Origin: Phoenix dactylifera
Taxonomy: Eukaryota > Streptophyta > Magnoliopsida > Arecales > Arecaceae
DNA length: 64,000 nt
NCBI RefSeq assembly: GCF_009389715.1
Contig: NC_052395.1
Location: 26,193,670 to 26,257,669 of the forward strand
Reading direction: 5' to 3'
Below are positions 1 to 12,872 of the stretch, piece after piece. Numbering within the stretch: position 1 is the stretch's first letter; each line of letters begins with the position of its first letter. A program made the translations under genes and the position numbers. The notes under the pieces are model-generated. The model did no database searches and was not told the origin of the DNA. It was given only the letters and a program-made list of their open reading frames with translations.

Positions 1-3000
1 ATAATCAGAATGCTAAAAGGATTGAATTAAATGAGTCATAACTGTAAAAATTGCAAAAAAAGAGAAAACAACAGAAAACACTTATTCATATGCTAAATTA
101 TTAAAGATAATAGCAAATAAGTTGCAATATATTAAATACTGTACTTAAATAGCAAAATACACCAAAACCAACTTGATAAACTATCATAAAGTAATTCAAA
201 TTACAACACTACTTGATCAGTATCATAAGCTATACAATCTTTAATTTATTTATGCGAAATGTACCAAAACAAACGATAACATTGGCAACAGTGAATTTAG
301 GTAGCTGTAAGTTTAAACAAACAAACGAGTGCAGTTTATTCTACAAGACATCTATATGGCAGTCTAGATGTCCAATCTTGATATTCCCTAATCATGATGC
401 TGGATAGCCTAAAATTTCTATATCGAATGAGGTCATAAACCACATGCAGTTGTGATTGATTTAAGTATATTGTATCCCTCATTTTTGGTGATTTGTCACT
501 CAAGTAAACCCTTTTTGAATTATCCCATCAAGATTATTTCTTCAGAGCTCAACCTAGCATAAAAAAATGATCTATGGAAGGATTTTAGATTTTACACTGG
601 CGCACTAAGAATTGGTACACCTATACAGAATTCCTCGCAACTGCAATGTTAGAAATGAGTGACCCTCATGAAGTGTAAAACACCGTGTGGTGGGGTAAGG
701 AAACCTAAGTGGAATAAGTAAAAAGTATTTGAATTATTCAAACTATCTCTTACTTGCATTAGAATGAGATGCTCTTGTTTGTTCAGCCTAACCTTCCAAT
801 TAATTGAAAAGGACCTTTTGTCCTGCTTACAGTTTGGCTATATTTTTTATAGTATCCATGCTAATGTATAATTTATTTCTTTTCAAGGAGTAATCTCAAT
901 GAATTTCAAAGACAGCACTGCTTCCTATTTCTAGCAGTCCTATTGTTCTCCGTAATAGTTGGTAAATCCTAATTGATATCTAAAAAAAGGCAGGTTTATG
1001 TTTCACAAGCTTGAAAAGCACCAATAAACGTATACCTGGAAGTATGAAGTAACAAGCATTAAACAAACTTTTTTCAGCATGCCTATAGTTTACCACTTTT
1101 GTTGGAAATAAGTTCCTAGAAACTACTTGATCGCTAAGGAATAGTCTTTAGTTCAGGCATTTGCTTGGATTAAACATATTAAATCGATGAAATTTTTCTG
1201 AAAATATCTGTAACATGTAACATGAAAGCCTTAGAGTCTGGCACGCTGAGGCTGGATGCGTTGGACTCTGAGGCCTTTTTAAGTGAAGCTCTGAACCCTA
1301 TATCACCAATATAAGAAATCCTGCAGTAACAAAAAAGAAGGACTAGTAAGCATGGAGCGCATATCTTTATAGGAGTCTGCTTCATGTCACCTCCTAAAAA
1401 GATTCTTGGAGGAGCACAATCAATGATGCTTCCTCTAATGACCATTCAATGTGCCAAATACTAGTTGAATATTAAAAATTATAATCTTTTATAACTCTAG
1501 CAGCATATTTAAGATGCATAAAGCAACCATTTTGAACATTAAAGGACATGGGGAAAAATAATAACTTTGTATTAAAACAGAGAGCAGGTATTCAAGTTCA
1601 GAGTGACAAAGGATGATAAGAAGATTGATATGTATTCATAAATGTCATGAGTTTTGTATGTGTTAATTTATAGTTGAGTATGCACATGAATACCATATTT
1701 ATATGGTCAACTTTTAACTGCATTGTATGGGCCAGTGCGCAGAAATATCAGACCAGAATGTTGGCAGGTAAGTTCACAATGGCACGAAAATAGAAATAAA
1801 AAAAAAGTTACAATAGTACTATAAAACAATTTTGACTTTTACTAAAGCAATTATCTGAGGACAACTTCCGCAGGAAACAACAAAGCTCTTAGAGGCAGAT
1901 TTCAGGAAAAAGTTAAATAGTAAGGGCCTGTTTGGAAAATCCTGCTGGATCCTTGGGATTGGAAACAGAATTTCTACTATTAGATAACATGAGGCATGGC
2001 CTGGCCCCCCATGTCAACTGGGTTTCCCGTAGGGGAAAAAGAAAGACCTGCAGAGGCAATTTTTCCTCCCTGTACTATTCGGGCCTCTCCCCCACCAAGC
2101 CTCACCCTCTCCCTCTCTCCTTCTCTCCGATCTGAGGTTGCCAATCTCATGAATCCTGCTGGATTGCACAGGATTATCAAAACAGGCAAGAACGATTAGG
2201 AGAGTTAGAAGTACTGCTACTTTTCAAGTGAAAGAATAATTTGGCATATCAGGAGTTTTAAGGTTAAAGGAAATGGATGATTGAACTTCTGAAAAGCACT
2301 TCAAATGTAAATTAGATCTCAAAGAATCAAAATGGACAGATGGTGATTCTTCAGTAAAACAGCATGTGCCATCATTGATATGCAGTTCTTTTAACAGCTT
2401 GCCAATCGACAAAACCAAGATTAATGTTTTAAATCATAGGCAAGGACACTGAGTTCTAGTTTGTTGATGAAACATTGGTGAAGCATCTGCGGTCACCTAA
2501 CTTTAGGCCCATGTATTTAAAACCTTGAATGAAATGGTAAGTAACTCATATATGTTCGAATTTAGTGGATGGTATGATTGATATAAAGGTTCTATTTGCA
2601 CAATCAGACATTTATTTTGAAAGAAGTAGGGGTCCCATTTATTATAGCACAAAGAAACTAAGTGTTGGCTAATATCATAAAAGAAAAATCTATAGGCAAC
2701 CAATTGCATGTATACAAAAGAGCATTGAGTGTTTCCTTCCTTTCCTTTTTGTGTCATTCTAACTGATATTGTAAGCAACTCATTAGCACATTTAGAATCC
2801 GTGGCCCAGAGCTAGCATTTATAGGAACACTGGTCCCTGCATCGAGAGCCCATAGCCATGCCAGTTAGGTAAATATCTGAAAATTCTCCAGCTAGGATAT
2901 TTCTAGTTGCTACTATGGCACCCACAATCATCAAGTTGCCTATCAGGAAATTGATCATGCCTACAGGATGATGACAATATCAACACCAACGGTGTTCTTT

Positions 3001-3428
3001 AATGTTTTACACTTCCGAATTCGTATTAATTGCTGGAGTTAATGAAGACTTGTCTTTTTACTGTGACCAAACAGAGATATTCCTGGATACTTTTGGTTGC
3101 CAGAGGGAAGTATGGGAAGAGAAAAGACTATGAACATCATAATTTGAAACTTTATATGAAGTTGCAACTTTTCCTCGTTTTTGAGGATAAGTTGAATTTC
3201 ACAACAAAAAATTAATGTCTAAAAACTTTTTCCCCTTAATAGATCATGAGTTGGCCTGTCAAAGAACATGCAAAGCTTCATCACTTTGTACATATTGAAC
3301 TGCATTCTACGGATAAATTCCAAGAATTAAAATCGATACTTGGTTAAAACATCCAAGCAAAATTCACAATCAGAGAGTATCTAATAAATAAGAAAAACTC
3401 CAGGCTAGTCATGAATACCAAAAAACAA
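1..3428. other. AT-rich region with a MITE; possible exons only
   Basis: Besides the MITE at 1926-2187 and the weak minus-strand exon candidates noted under 3429-3803, I see no gene here. Open frames are short and interrupted. Confidence 0.6.
1926..2187. mobile_element. MITE with GCCTGTTT terminal inverted repeats
   Basis: The left end GCCTGTTTGGAAAATCCTGC and the inverse of the right end, GCCTGTTTTGATAATCCTGT, agree at 17 of 20 positions. The 262-bp body is non-coding and has a CT-rich centre. The end sequence resembles Tourist/PIF-Harbinger MITEs, but no clear TWA target-site duplication is visible (TAA occurs on the left side only). Confidence 0.65.
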
Positions 3429-3803
3429 TCACAAGACACAAAATAAGAAAAGAAAAAAGGGAAGTTCTAAATTCCAAACCAAGAACCCACTTGGGAGATC
3501 CCTGTTCAACTTCCTGGGCTGCTGCTCTGCACCCCTATTCCCCGCCCCTTCATTGACCTCTGATGAAGGAGGCGCTGATGACAAGTCCTCATCTTCGACA
3601 GGCTTCACATCCTCCACAGGCTTCACGCCCTCCACAGGCTTCGCGCAGACTCCCGCGCATTCCGACCTCCCTTCGGCTCTCGACACCTCCAACCTCCAAT
3701 TCGGACCCGCTGCCGCAACGGCATCAGACCTCCTACTTCCAAGATCTCCCCGCCCTGTCCGGCAGAACCCCCCAACCCACGTCCCCATCGCCTTCACAGC
3801 CAT
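3429..3803 (-). CDS. Possible first exon of an unidentified minus-strand gene
   Basis: The frame starts MAVKAMGTWVGGFCR and lies in a GC-rich block (about 3490-4320) that contrasts sharply with its AT-rich surroundings, as first exons of monocot genes do. It includes a three-times repeated KPVE(D/G)V segment and an acidic Ser-rich stretch. A donor CCAA|GTGGGT near residue 105 would end the exon before the AT-rich tail. Downstream on the same strand are exon-like stretches: about 2880-2960 (INFLIGNLMIVGAIVATRNI, a likely membrane segment), 2224-2418 and 1179-1310. I cannot join them confidently or name a family; it may equally be a chance GC-rich frame. Confidence 0.33.
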   Translation of the reverse strand: MAVKAMGTWVGGFCRTGRGDLGSRRSDAVAAAGPNWRLEVSRAEGRSECAGVCAKPVEGVKPVEDVKPVEDEDLSSAPPSSEVNEGAGNRGAEQQPRKLNRDLPSGFLVWNLELPFFLFLFCVL

Positions 3804-4104
3804 CGCTCTCCCCCGCTCCCAGTCTGCACCCCCCTCAGACCGGCCAAGGATGCGTCATGCGGATCAAGAAGCCAAGGAGAGATCTTTCCAAGGGTTTTGG
3901 CTGGTGTTGAAGGGATGGTGGGCAGAGGTAGGCGGGCGGATCGCTGGCAGCACGTAGTTTTCAGAGGAAGAGGCGAGAATAAAAGGAGATAAAAAAAGGA
4001 GGCGGTTTTTGGTTTTGGGTGGGAAAAAGTGGGGCAGAGAGGAAGGGTTTAGCGACGCGGTAAATGCGAAGTGGGGAAGGGGTAGAGAATGAAGAAGCGA
4101 ACAA

Positions 4105-4203
4105 AGGCGGCGGAAGGCAGCCCGGCGGCGGAAGGCAGCCCGGCGGCGGAAGGCAGCCCGGCGGCTGAAGGCAGCCCGGCGGCGGAAGGCAGCCCGGCGG
4201 TGG
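4105..4203. repeat. 18-bp minisatellite, about five copies
   Basis: The unit GGCGGCGGAAGGCAGCCC is repeated in tandem with few changes (one copy has GGCTGAAGG, the last ends CGGTGG). It sits about 300 bp upstream of the possible start codon at 3803, in the same GC-rich block. Read on the minus strand it would encode repeated PPGCLP, but no gene is implied. Confidence 0.88.
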
Positions 4204-4263
4204 ATCCTCTTTGATGCGCGGATACAGCGGACGGAGCTGATATTTATAGTTTGCGGGATCCAC

Positions 4264-5754
4264 CCGGCAGCGTTTTTTCTGCTGAGTTGGCGGTCGGCGC
4301 CAACCTTCCCCCAGATCTTTTCCTCTCCATGCTTAACCAGGAGCCTTTGGAATCCGACCTTCTTTTGTTGCTGGATTATTTTTTATTGTTGTTTTTGTAT
4401 TTCCATTACTATACAAAAACTAACGAGATTTTTACAAAATTTCTGTTTCTTTTGTTTTCCTTCTCGATTTTTTTTTTTTTAAAGTACTAAATCTTTGCTT
4501 CCAAAAATCTCTGAATGTTTTACAAGTAGTTAAAAAAAATAAAAAGATTTTATCATAAATATCTTTTTGTTTAATTTATTTTTTGGATTTTTCAAAACAA
4601 AAATGGAAACAAGAGTAGTATCAAATAGGCTCTAGGATTTTCACAATAATATTAGGTGTTTGTGTAATTTACTAATTTTCTACATAAAATTTAAAAAATT
4701 ATAAATAGATGTACAACTACTATGCTATTGTTCAAGTTGCGCAGTTTTTATAAAGTATGGGGTTACAATTTCTCTATTTTCCATAAAAATATATAAAAAA
4801 TTGCAATTATTTAATACATTTTTTAAAATTTTAAGGTTGAAATAGACATTCAGCGGCTACTGAGGGAGCATGATGTCTTCTAAATTGTGCATGTGTTCCG
4901 AAAGGCAAACAGAGCTACTGATTGAGTCGCCCTTGCTGCTCATCATTCTGGAGATATTCTATGAATCTGCTTTGTATCTGTTCTTTTATCTTTATGGAGT
5001 ATTTTATCTTTTGATTCAGATGGCAGTGCTCATGCGAAACTAGTGTGAACCATCAATGTACCTAAAAGAAAAAAAAAAAAAAGAAATAGATAAAGAACAA
5101 GGGCTCAATTCATACATAGTTCTTTCTCCCTTAGAAAACGAATTTTCATAACGGAGTGTAAAGTCACCGTGTTTCTTGTGGCTTTACGACTACCGACATG
5201 GAAAGGTTTTTTTTCAAAGTGATGGTGATGTCCTTGTCGATTAAGATTGCGTGGCTGCATCAGCATATGATGAAATGATGAAAAGATCTAGAGGATGATT
5301 TGTTGAATATTTATTCTTCATTATCTTTACCAGATGACCGATAGCAACCTTGCCATTGATGACTTGGATTTGTCTCTGAACCGGTCCTGATTCTGCCTGT
5401 GCCTGTGCTTGGGATCCTGTAGCCTGTAGGACGGTGGAGACTTTGGTGATGTTGCGACTCTTGTTGCTATATTCCAAAGTCTCTTTGGTCACTGCTATAC
5501 CTAACGAGCTTGATGGCCTCCTCTACACGGATGACTTCGAGACAAAATGATATTTGTTTAGGGTGTCATACAGCAAAGCAAATGGGTCAGTAGGAATTAA
5601 GTGGGAAGTGACATGAATCCTTCCATAGCTTGTTACCTACTACGGGTAATAACGTTTAGCGTGTTGGACTTCAAGGTTGTTGTGCTTGCTTCGGTTCTAA
5701 GGCTTTGCACCAAAGTCATAAGGTCCATTTGAAAGCGATATTGATGACCTTATC
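4264..5754. other. Intergenic, AT-rich
   Basis: No recognisable gene. A minus-strand frame at 5241-5492 (TVLQATGSQAQAQAESG) is open for 83 codons but matches nothing I know and lacks a context for a gene. Confidence 0.6.
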
Positions 5755-6541
5755 GAGGTCATGGAAAACGAAGGCCGGCCCCCCATCATGAGGTATTGTC
5801 CACTCTAAGGGGTCCGTGTAGGTACTACACTCTCGCACGGTTTTGTCCCTTCGATGCAGGATCTAGTCCCACTACCAAAAGGGTCTTCACTTTGGGAAGG
5901 GAACAATCCCCTTATAAGCACGACCCCTTTCCGCTCTCAAGCAGTATGGGACTAGTTTGGTCCCTGCCCCATCCACCCCTCAACAGTACCGCCCCAGCAG
6001 GAAGGGTCGTGCGAGGGAGTTTCGGTGGGGCTCTCAATGAAAGCATTAACTGTTGAGGTCACGGAAAACGAAGATCGGCCCCTATCGTGAGGTATTGTCC
6101 ACTCGGGAGGGTTCGCGCAGGTACTACGCCCTCGCACGGTTTTATCCCTTCGATGCAGGATCTAGTTCCGCTACCAAAAGGGTCATCACTTTAGGAAGGG
6201 AACAATCCCCTTATAAGCACGACCTCTTTCCGCTCTCAAGCAACATGGGACTATTTTGGTCCCTGACCCATCCATCCCCCAACAGTACCGCCCCAGCAGG
6301 AAGGGTTCGGTGGGGCTCTCAATGAAAGCACTAACTGTTGAGGCCACGGAAAACGAAGATCGGCCCCTATCGTGATGTATTGTCCGCTCGGGAGGGTTCG
6401 CGCAGGTAATGTGGAATCTAGTCCCATTACCAAAAGGGCCCTCACTATGGGAAGGGAACAAACCCCTTATAAGCACGACCCCTTTCCGCTCTTAAGCAGT
6501 ACGGGAGTATCTTGGTCCCTGCCCCATCCGCCCCCCAACAG
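5755..6541. repeat. Tandem array of three ~290-bp units
   Basis: Units start at 5755, 6055 and 6340, each with GAGGYCAYGGAAAACGAAG, so the periods are 300 and 285. Each carries GAAGGGAACAAUCCCC-type sequence (AACAATCCCCTTATAAGC in units 1-2) and CTTTCCGCTCT. Unit 3 has lost about 45 bp and ends early at CAACAG. GC is higher than in the flanks. The embedded CCCTTATAAGC looks like a promoter TATA region, so these may be tandemly repeated LTR or promoter-like pieces of a retroelement; this is inference. Confidence 0.82.
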
Positions 6542-8965
6542 ACCTCTTCAACAACTTAGGCTCACTGGTTGGCAGACCAAATCATGATTTCAAAAATTTT
6601 TGTGGTGATTACTAATGTTATTCGTTTGCTTTGAATTAATGCAGATATCTTGCAGCGATTTAGAACGAACGTTGACCGTTTTCAGCATATAAACATGCAG
6701 GATGCTTTGATCTAAATGTTAATAGTTCTTAATAAGATGTTATAATGTTGAAAGAGCTGCTCCAAATTTGTGCCCCTAGGTGCAACCCAAAGCGTCCGCA
6801 ATTGGTGTGGTGCACATTGGAGAGGATGTAATTTCTCCAAGACTGCATGTTGACCTGATCTGGATAGCTTAGCCTCTTAGGTCAATGTTCAGGTCGTTTC
6901 AATTTAACAACCACCATTGATCCAAGTCTAATGAACCCCTCTCACGGGTTTCAACGGCATATCTATTTCAAGTTAAATAAATTTAGGCAAAATTACGTGC
7001 AGAAGAAGGTAATTGCCAAATCCCCAGGTGGCTAGGCTATGTCATGTTCCTTAATGCCAGATTAGGTCCAACCACATAAGCAAGCACGGACTAGGCTCCA
7101 GTCTACAAATGAAATATTCAGTTCAGCTAATAAGAAACTAGGCCTAGTCCAATTAACCAGTTCAAATGTAAGAGTTAAAGTAAGAGAATAACTAAAAGAA
7201 TAGAGCCTTATTTAAAAACCCTCGCACCTCTTTCACCTCACCACCAACAGGTTTTGCCGACCACTACCGCTTGACCATTGTTGGTACCTTCTCTTTCTCC
7301 TCTTGACTCCGAACGGTCATAACTCACAGTGCCTATCAGAGATTTCAGTTGAGCGCTCGCCGGAGTTTTAGGTTATAAGAGGAATTATCGAAATTATTTG
7401 AACCTATTATTTGATTTCGCTTGCAAGATAAGCAATGATTTATCTTTTCTAGATTTATTTATTTATATAATATCATTTTTATATGGAATAAATTAGTAAA
7501 TAATTTATATATTATTTATGAATTTTATAAGGTGATGTTTTAAATAAACAATAGATATGTAATCTGGAATAATAATTTTCGGGCTATTGTTATATTGTTT
7601 ACTGATGATCTTATATTATGTATGCATATTTTGATTAGATTATGATATATATAAATCCGAAGAATTAGCTTGACTCGAACATTTATCATGAGAGAGTGAC
7701 TGGAGATAAGATTTTTGATATCTCTATTTAAACTAGATTTTATTTTAGAATTGATACAAAATTTTAAAATATTATTGATTTTGTAAAACTTTTAATTTTG
7801 TTATTTAAATTAATATTTAAATTTTAATTATTTAAATTTATTCTGTTGCTTGTATAAGATATCATGTTGAGATGCCTAACATCCTTGTAGAGAGAGTTCT
7901 TTATGAGCATGCGACGGTTGCCGCGACCTCCGGCTCACAATCTCAGATCGGGGCCTTTGAATACATACTGATAAGAAAATAATTTTCTAAATAATTGACC
8001 AAATTGTGTGGCGACAAATAATTTTTATTTTTAGTACTAATAAGAAGTGATAGAGTTTTCTTCTTGAAGAAAAAAAAGGGAAAAGTTGGAGAGTCTAAGA
8101 TTCATACAAAAAATTTCTAAATAACTTCACATAAATATCAAAGAATATGTCTCTGTAATCGTTGAACAGAAGAACGCAAGCCACCATGGAGATTTTCGGC
8201 TAAGATGGTTTGAGTATGGTCCAAATACTCTTCAACAAGAACATAATCTAGTGTTAAAAGGGGGGAAATATAATCTAGAATTTGGGACAAGATAAGGAAA
8301 ATAACGGTGCGAAGGGAGTGAGATAAGAGAGAGAGAGCCCTTTCTTCTGAATAAAACTTAGTCTACTATTTTTGTTAAGTCCAACCACCATATAAAGATC
8401 TTGGAGTTCCGCATGTTAATTGGTAGGGTGAGTCGAGAACATTTCCGCCTCCCAGTGGCCCTAAAAAATTCAGCGAGAATTCTAGCTGAATTTTTTGTTG
8501 GACCCATGGATTCGAAAGTTCATTTAAGCATAGCTCATGTCAATCCAATGCCTTCCGAAAATATTTTCATAGATCATTTTACTTCGTGCAGGCTTACATG
8601 CCCACCAGCTGCGATTTAGGCTGGATTTTCGATCTTTTAGAAGATGCAAGCTGGATAGGTTGACAAATCTAGTTTCTACTGGATATGCCCACAAGAATAT
8701 CCAAATAAACCCTAAAAATTTACCAACAAATCTATAGGTTGAATTGCCATGCGCAAGGCTAAAACCTAAGTTTTGCTTAAAGTGGTGGGCAGCAGCATGC
8801 CAGCATGCCAGTGGCTAATAAGAGTTAGGGTTAAGGTGCCAATATGAACTATTTGGGCATCTTCAATACGTGTGGCCGTGTGGGCTTTAGCACCACATGT
8901 TCGGAAGATCGTGGCCGTTGAGACATTTCCCTGATGAAAAAAACAACAGTAGCTCTCTTCACCAC

Positions 8966-9008
<43 letters not shown>

Positions 9009-9423
9009 ACAGTAACAGGACTAGTCTGATGCCCATTGCCTATTAAATATTTTGGTTGGAATTCTATTCTCCATTGAGGCATTTGGAGATGTAGGATGGA
9101 AGGTATTAGTATATCCATTCTAGGGGATTTGGCAAAAATCAATACAATACAATTTATTTCTGTTGCTGGAAAAGTGCCTTGGGGTGTGAAAGTTGATAGG
9201 ATCTACTAAGACCAACTTGGTGGCTAAATAATTAATTATAGTAATAACATTCTAAAATAAAATATTTTTAATTTGTGCTTGATTTTTTTCTTACATCCTG
9301 CATAAAAAGAATCATCCAGCATATTCAATTGTTCTCAAATTGTATATGATTTGTATAATTTATCCACAAATTATTTTTGACTGATTTAAAAAATTCTTTG
9401 TGTCACAAACTAATAATACCTTT
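6542..9423. other. Intergenic, possible decayed LTR-like DNA
   Basis: The stretch at about 7210-7960 (TTGAGCGCTCGCCGGAG, later CGACGGTTGCCGCGACC) has the feel of an old LTR or gypsy-type fragment, but I could not define ends or a coding domain. A run of 41 A lies at 8967-9007. No gene is supported. Confidence 0.45.
8967..9007. repeat. Run of 41 A
   Basis: An uninterrupted A tract. It could be the tail of an old retroposed sequence, but no matching head was recognised. Confidence 0.9.
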
Positions 9424-9715
9424 GAGGATCCATGCGGACGTGTGTTTAGTACCACATCGGCTATTCGCTGGATAAATCTTGGATACTTATATAGGATCAA
9501 AGAACCTACATAATACCTTCCAACTAGCTTTTTTGGATGAAATTCTCGGTTGTGACAAATGGTATCAGAGCAGATTCAACCTATAACCTATATGGGCTAA
9601 GAAATACTATAGCATGAATCTATTAAGGCTGAATACAGGCTGATCGTGGTGTATGTGAGAACCCGTGCGAGTGTATGTTTAATCCCATATCTGCTTGGGT
9701 ACTCATATAGGATCG
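9424..9715 (+). mobile_element. TRIM-like LTR element with a tRNA-Met primer site
   Basis: The left terminal repeat (about 9424-9556) contains GTGTGTTTAGTACCACATCG and CTTATATAGGATC. It is followed by TGGTATCAGAGC at 9560-9571, the standard primer-binding site for initiator tRNA-Met. A diverged second terminal repeat (about 9657-9715: GAGAACCCGTGCGAG, TGTTTAATCCCATATC, CTCATATAGGATC) follows about 85 bases later, truncated. No gag or pol is present, as in terminal-repeat retrotransposons in miniature. Confidence 0.7.
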
Positions 9716-12700
9716 CAATGATGATTTTTGCTATCATCTAATATTATTGCCTCTACTTGTTTCTAAGAAATTAAGTATACAAATATTTTGATAACTTAAA
9801 ATATTCAGTTTTATTTCTTATTTTTAATTTTTGGTTATCCAAATTTTTGAAAACTTGAATTTTGCCCGAGTTGTTCTCAAAACACTGAATTTGTAACTAT
9901 GTAATCAATCATGTGCTAAATTTTATTTTTGAAATAACTTCTTATTTTTCTTGTCCATTGAAGGTGGTTATAAACTTTGATCGTTTATAATCAAAATAAC
10001 TCCTTACTCTAATTTTAAAACTGGATCACTCTTGGGAGGGAAAAAAAAGGGTTAGCCTGATGTTGGAAAAAGTTAAAGAATCACATTCTCATGGGACACA
10101 GCTTCTAATATGCCCCAAGCATTGGTCCAACTTTTGGCTAGCGAGACATTTATACTTTTCTAATTTTTATATTAATATTCATCTCAAAAACATTAAATTA
10201 ATAGTGATTGCCGAGAGAGAGAGAGAGAGAGAGAGGTGCGTAGATTGAAGATCGATTAGGCCTGGATTTATTTATTTTGGAGCTCATAGTCTATGAACCT
10301 CATGCATCAAGCACTTATCTTGATGTACCACTATAGAAACAAATGGTCATGATTGGCATGATGCATTGCGATGTAGGATATAATTTCTCTTTCGATTACC
10401 ATATCCGACAATGCACAACAATTAACAAGAGGAGTGTGAGCATCTCATTTATGCTTGCCTCATCCTTCTTCTTTTTTTTTCCTTTTATGCTTCTAATGTC
10501 GGGTACTTAAACTAGTTTCTAATGAATCATGCCCAGGAATTGAATCTAAGAACTTATGGTTGCTAAATGGAAAGATATCACAATAAGAAAAACCCCGTTC
10601 ATTAGATTTCCATTTCAAATAAATTTTTATTTTCCATCAAAAGAAGGCAAGTGTAATAGATATTCTTTTTTAGTATACAATAAAATTATTAATGTCCATA
10701 TACTCCAATAATAAATCTTCAATTATTGAATCAGAAAACTTATCCATTTGGAGGAGTGGTTTGACCAACAAACTAATGTTCAATTCACTTGTATGCTGAG
10801 GTGTGAAAGCACAAAAATATGAATTGCCGTATGAGAGAAGATTAGAGACAAAATTATTTCAAAATCCCAAGGTCATTGTTGAGACCAAATCTTCCAAGTA
10901 AATGTTTAAAAATGTATTGATCCAAGAAGGTCAAATTCTGTTCAAAACAAATAAATAAGCCACCAAATTCAGCAAAAATATTTGAAATGTTCCCAATTTT
11001 GGCTCTCCATTTCTATTTTTCATGGAAATATCTTTTTCTAAGGCGACATTTGAATGCACAAATGACAAACTTAATTGAGTTGGGTTGCATGCGCTGCGTG
11101 AAACTTCAGCAACAGCAACATGTTAACAAGCAAAAGGAAGATGACAAAATTCTTTGAGCAAAAGCAAAAGTTCCCTTGCTTTATATGACCTGATTCAATG
11201 ATATTTACGTGGAGTTTCTTTTGCCTTTTATAGAAAAATTGTACATTATTTGCTCAAAAAGAATAGAATAATTGTACATTTATTTTTAGTCCAACTTGAA
11301 TCTGATCAAATATCTCGAGTTCACATCCGTCAAATGGGTGTTTGATTAGATACGAAGTTGCACTTGAACGTATCCGATCTAATTCTAGATATATAGCCAT
11401 AAAAAATCAATGATGAGAGCAACTCAGCTAAAAATAGAATGCACCATCTAGTTTTTGGTGCAAGTTGTTCTTGGTTAAATTTGTTTTCCATTTCTTCTAA
11501 GTAAATATCCCCCTCCTTCTTTTTGAAACTTTCTAGATTAGATTGTCTAGAACCGTAATTAATGTTTATCCATCCATGGAAGTTGAACGCATGCATAGAC
11601 ATAACCCATGCTTGCCATTGCACAAAACCATAAACCATAAAACATATCAAAACATCATAACTATTTGAGCTATAAACTGCCTGATATATAATAGTAGTAT
11701 TTGGATGCGAGTTTGTAATTAACCCAATAGGAAAAAAAATAAAAGGCCCAACAACACAAATAAAGTTTAAAATTTCAGATTTTTGTTTTTCATTTTTCTA
11801 AGTCGACTCTCATCTCGGTGCAGCCACCGTTGCAAACAATAACGCTGCAGCCCTATCCATAACAGTCAAAGTGCATCGATCAGACGGCCAGCATCCATCC
11901 CCGGCTCTGAATATCCGGACCAATCTAGTGAGATTTTTGCGGCCGCTAGCTCAGCAAAATCTCAAAAATAAAATTAATTAACTTAATCATTCTAAAAAAT
12001 AGTAATGACTCAATGTAATGTCATGACAAAGGGCAAAGGGCGAAAGCAACGGGAAAGGGGGAGAGAACAGAGAGAAGGATTGGTGGAATGGTAAAGCAGC
12101 AGTGAAAGGCCAAGCTAGCAAAAGCGCTGCAGTGCACGGCGAACACGTATGGGGCAACGAGGAACATCCGGTCCGCTTTTGGTGGTCCACCCTCTAAATT
12201 AAAGATTAAAATCACCATTAAGGCTGTAATTAGGAAAAAAATCCGATATGTCGACCCCCACTTATTCATATTCGAACTAGAACCATGCCATAAATCATAA
12301 ATGACATACCGAGACTCTACAGCTCTAGATCGTAGGTGAAAATATCAAAAAACCTCGCTTTACAAACCCCTCCCCGGACCCACCTCAAATCGAAAATAGA
12401 GAGACAGAGAGAGAGAGAGAGAGAATCAGATTCAATTTCTTTTGAAAAAATAAAAAAAACTATCTGATTTGATTTTTTTTATTGAAGAAAGAGAGGGGAA
12501 AGAGATTAAAATCCCTTGTAACCATCCTTTTCATCTGAAGTTCATGAGAAGTCCAAAACCCTGCCTGCATTAAATTAAATGCAGGATAGAAGGGAAAGAC
12601 AAAACCAAGCAACTCCCTCCCCTTGAACAATCCATTTTGCTTGCATCCTTTTTCTCGAATCCCACACCTTTCCGAAGGCCCCCCGGCCTCTTCTTGGTAT

Positions 12701-12824
12701 GGAAGGCGACAAATAAGTCGTAGGGGAAGCTAAAAAGAGAGAGAAAGATTTGCCCTCGTCTCTCGTTCTCTCTATTCGTTCTTGAGGGTTTATTTGGAAA
12801 ATAACCCACCGGCCAACTCGTTGG
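9716..12824. other. Intergenic region upstream of the MYB
   Basis: AT-rich with short GA runs at about 10214-10234 and 12404-12423. It presumably includes the MYB promoter. Minus-strand open frames near 11990-12809 are short and partly low-complexity, and I do not accept them as genes. Confidence 0.6.
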
Positions 12825-12830
12825 TATAAA
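12825..12830 (+). promoter_or_regulatory. possible TATA box upstream of the MYB
   Basis: TATAAA lies 43 bases before the MYB start codon and is followed by a GA-rich leader (GAGAGAG repeats). The spacing would give a leader of only about 15-20 nt, short for this family, which often has an intron in the 5' UTR. It may be incidental. Confidence 0.3.
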
Positions 12831-12872
12831 GGGGAGAGAGAGAGGGAGAGAGGGAGAGAGAGAGCTGACGAG

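Noticed and set aside
3553..3957. Plus-strand protein of 134 aa with TGFT repeats
   Set aside because: Overlaps the better minus-strand candidate; repeat-driven, no start context or domain.
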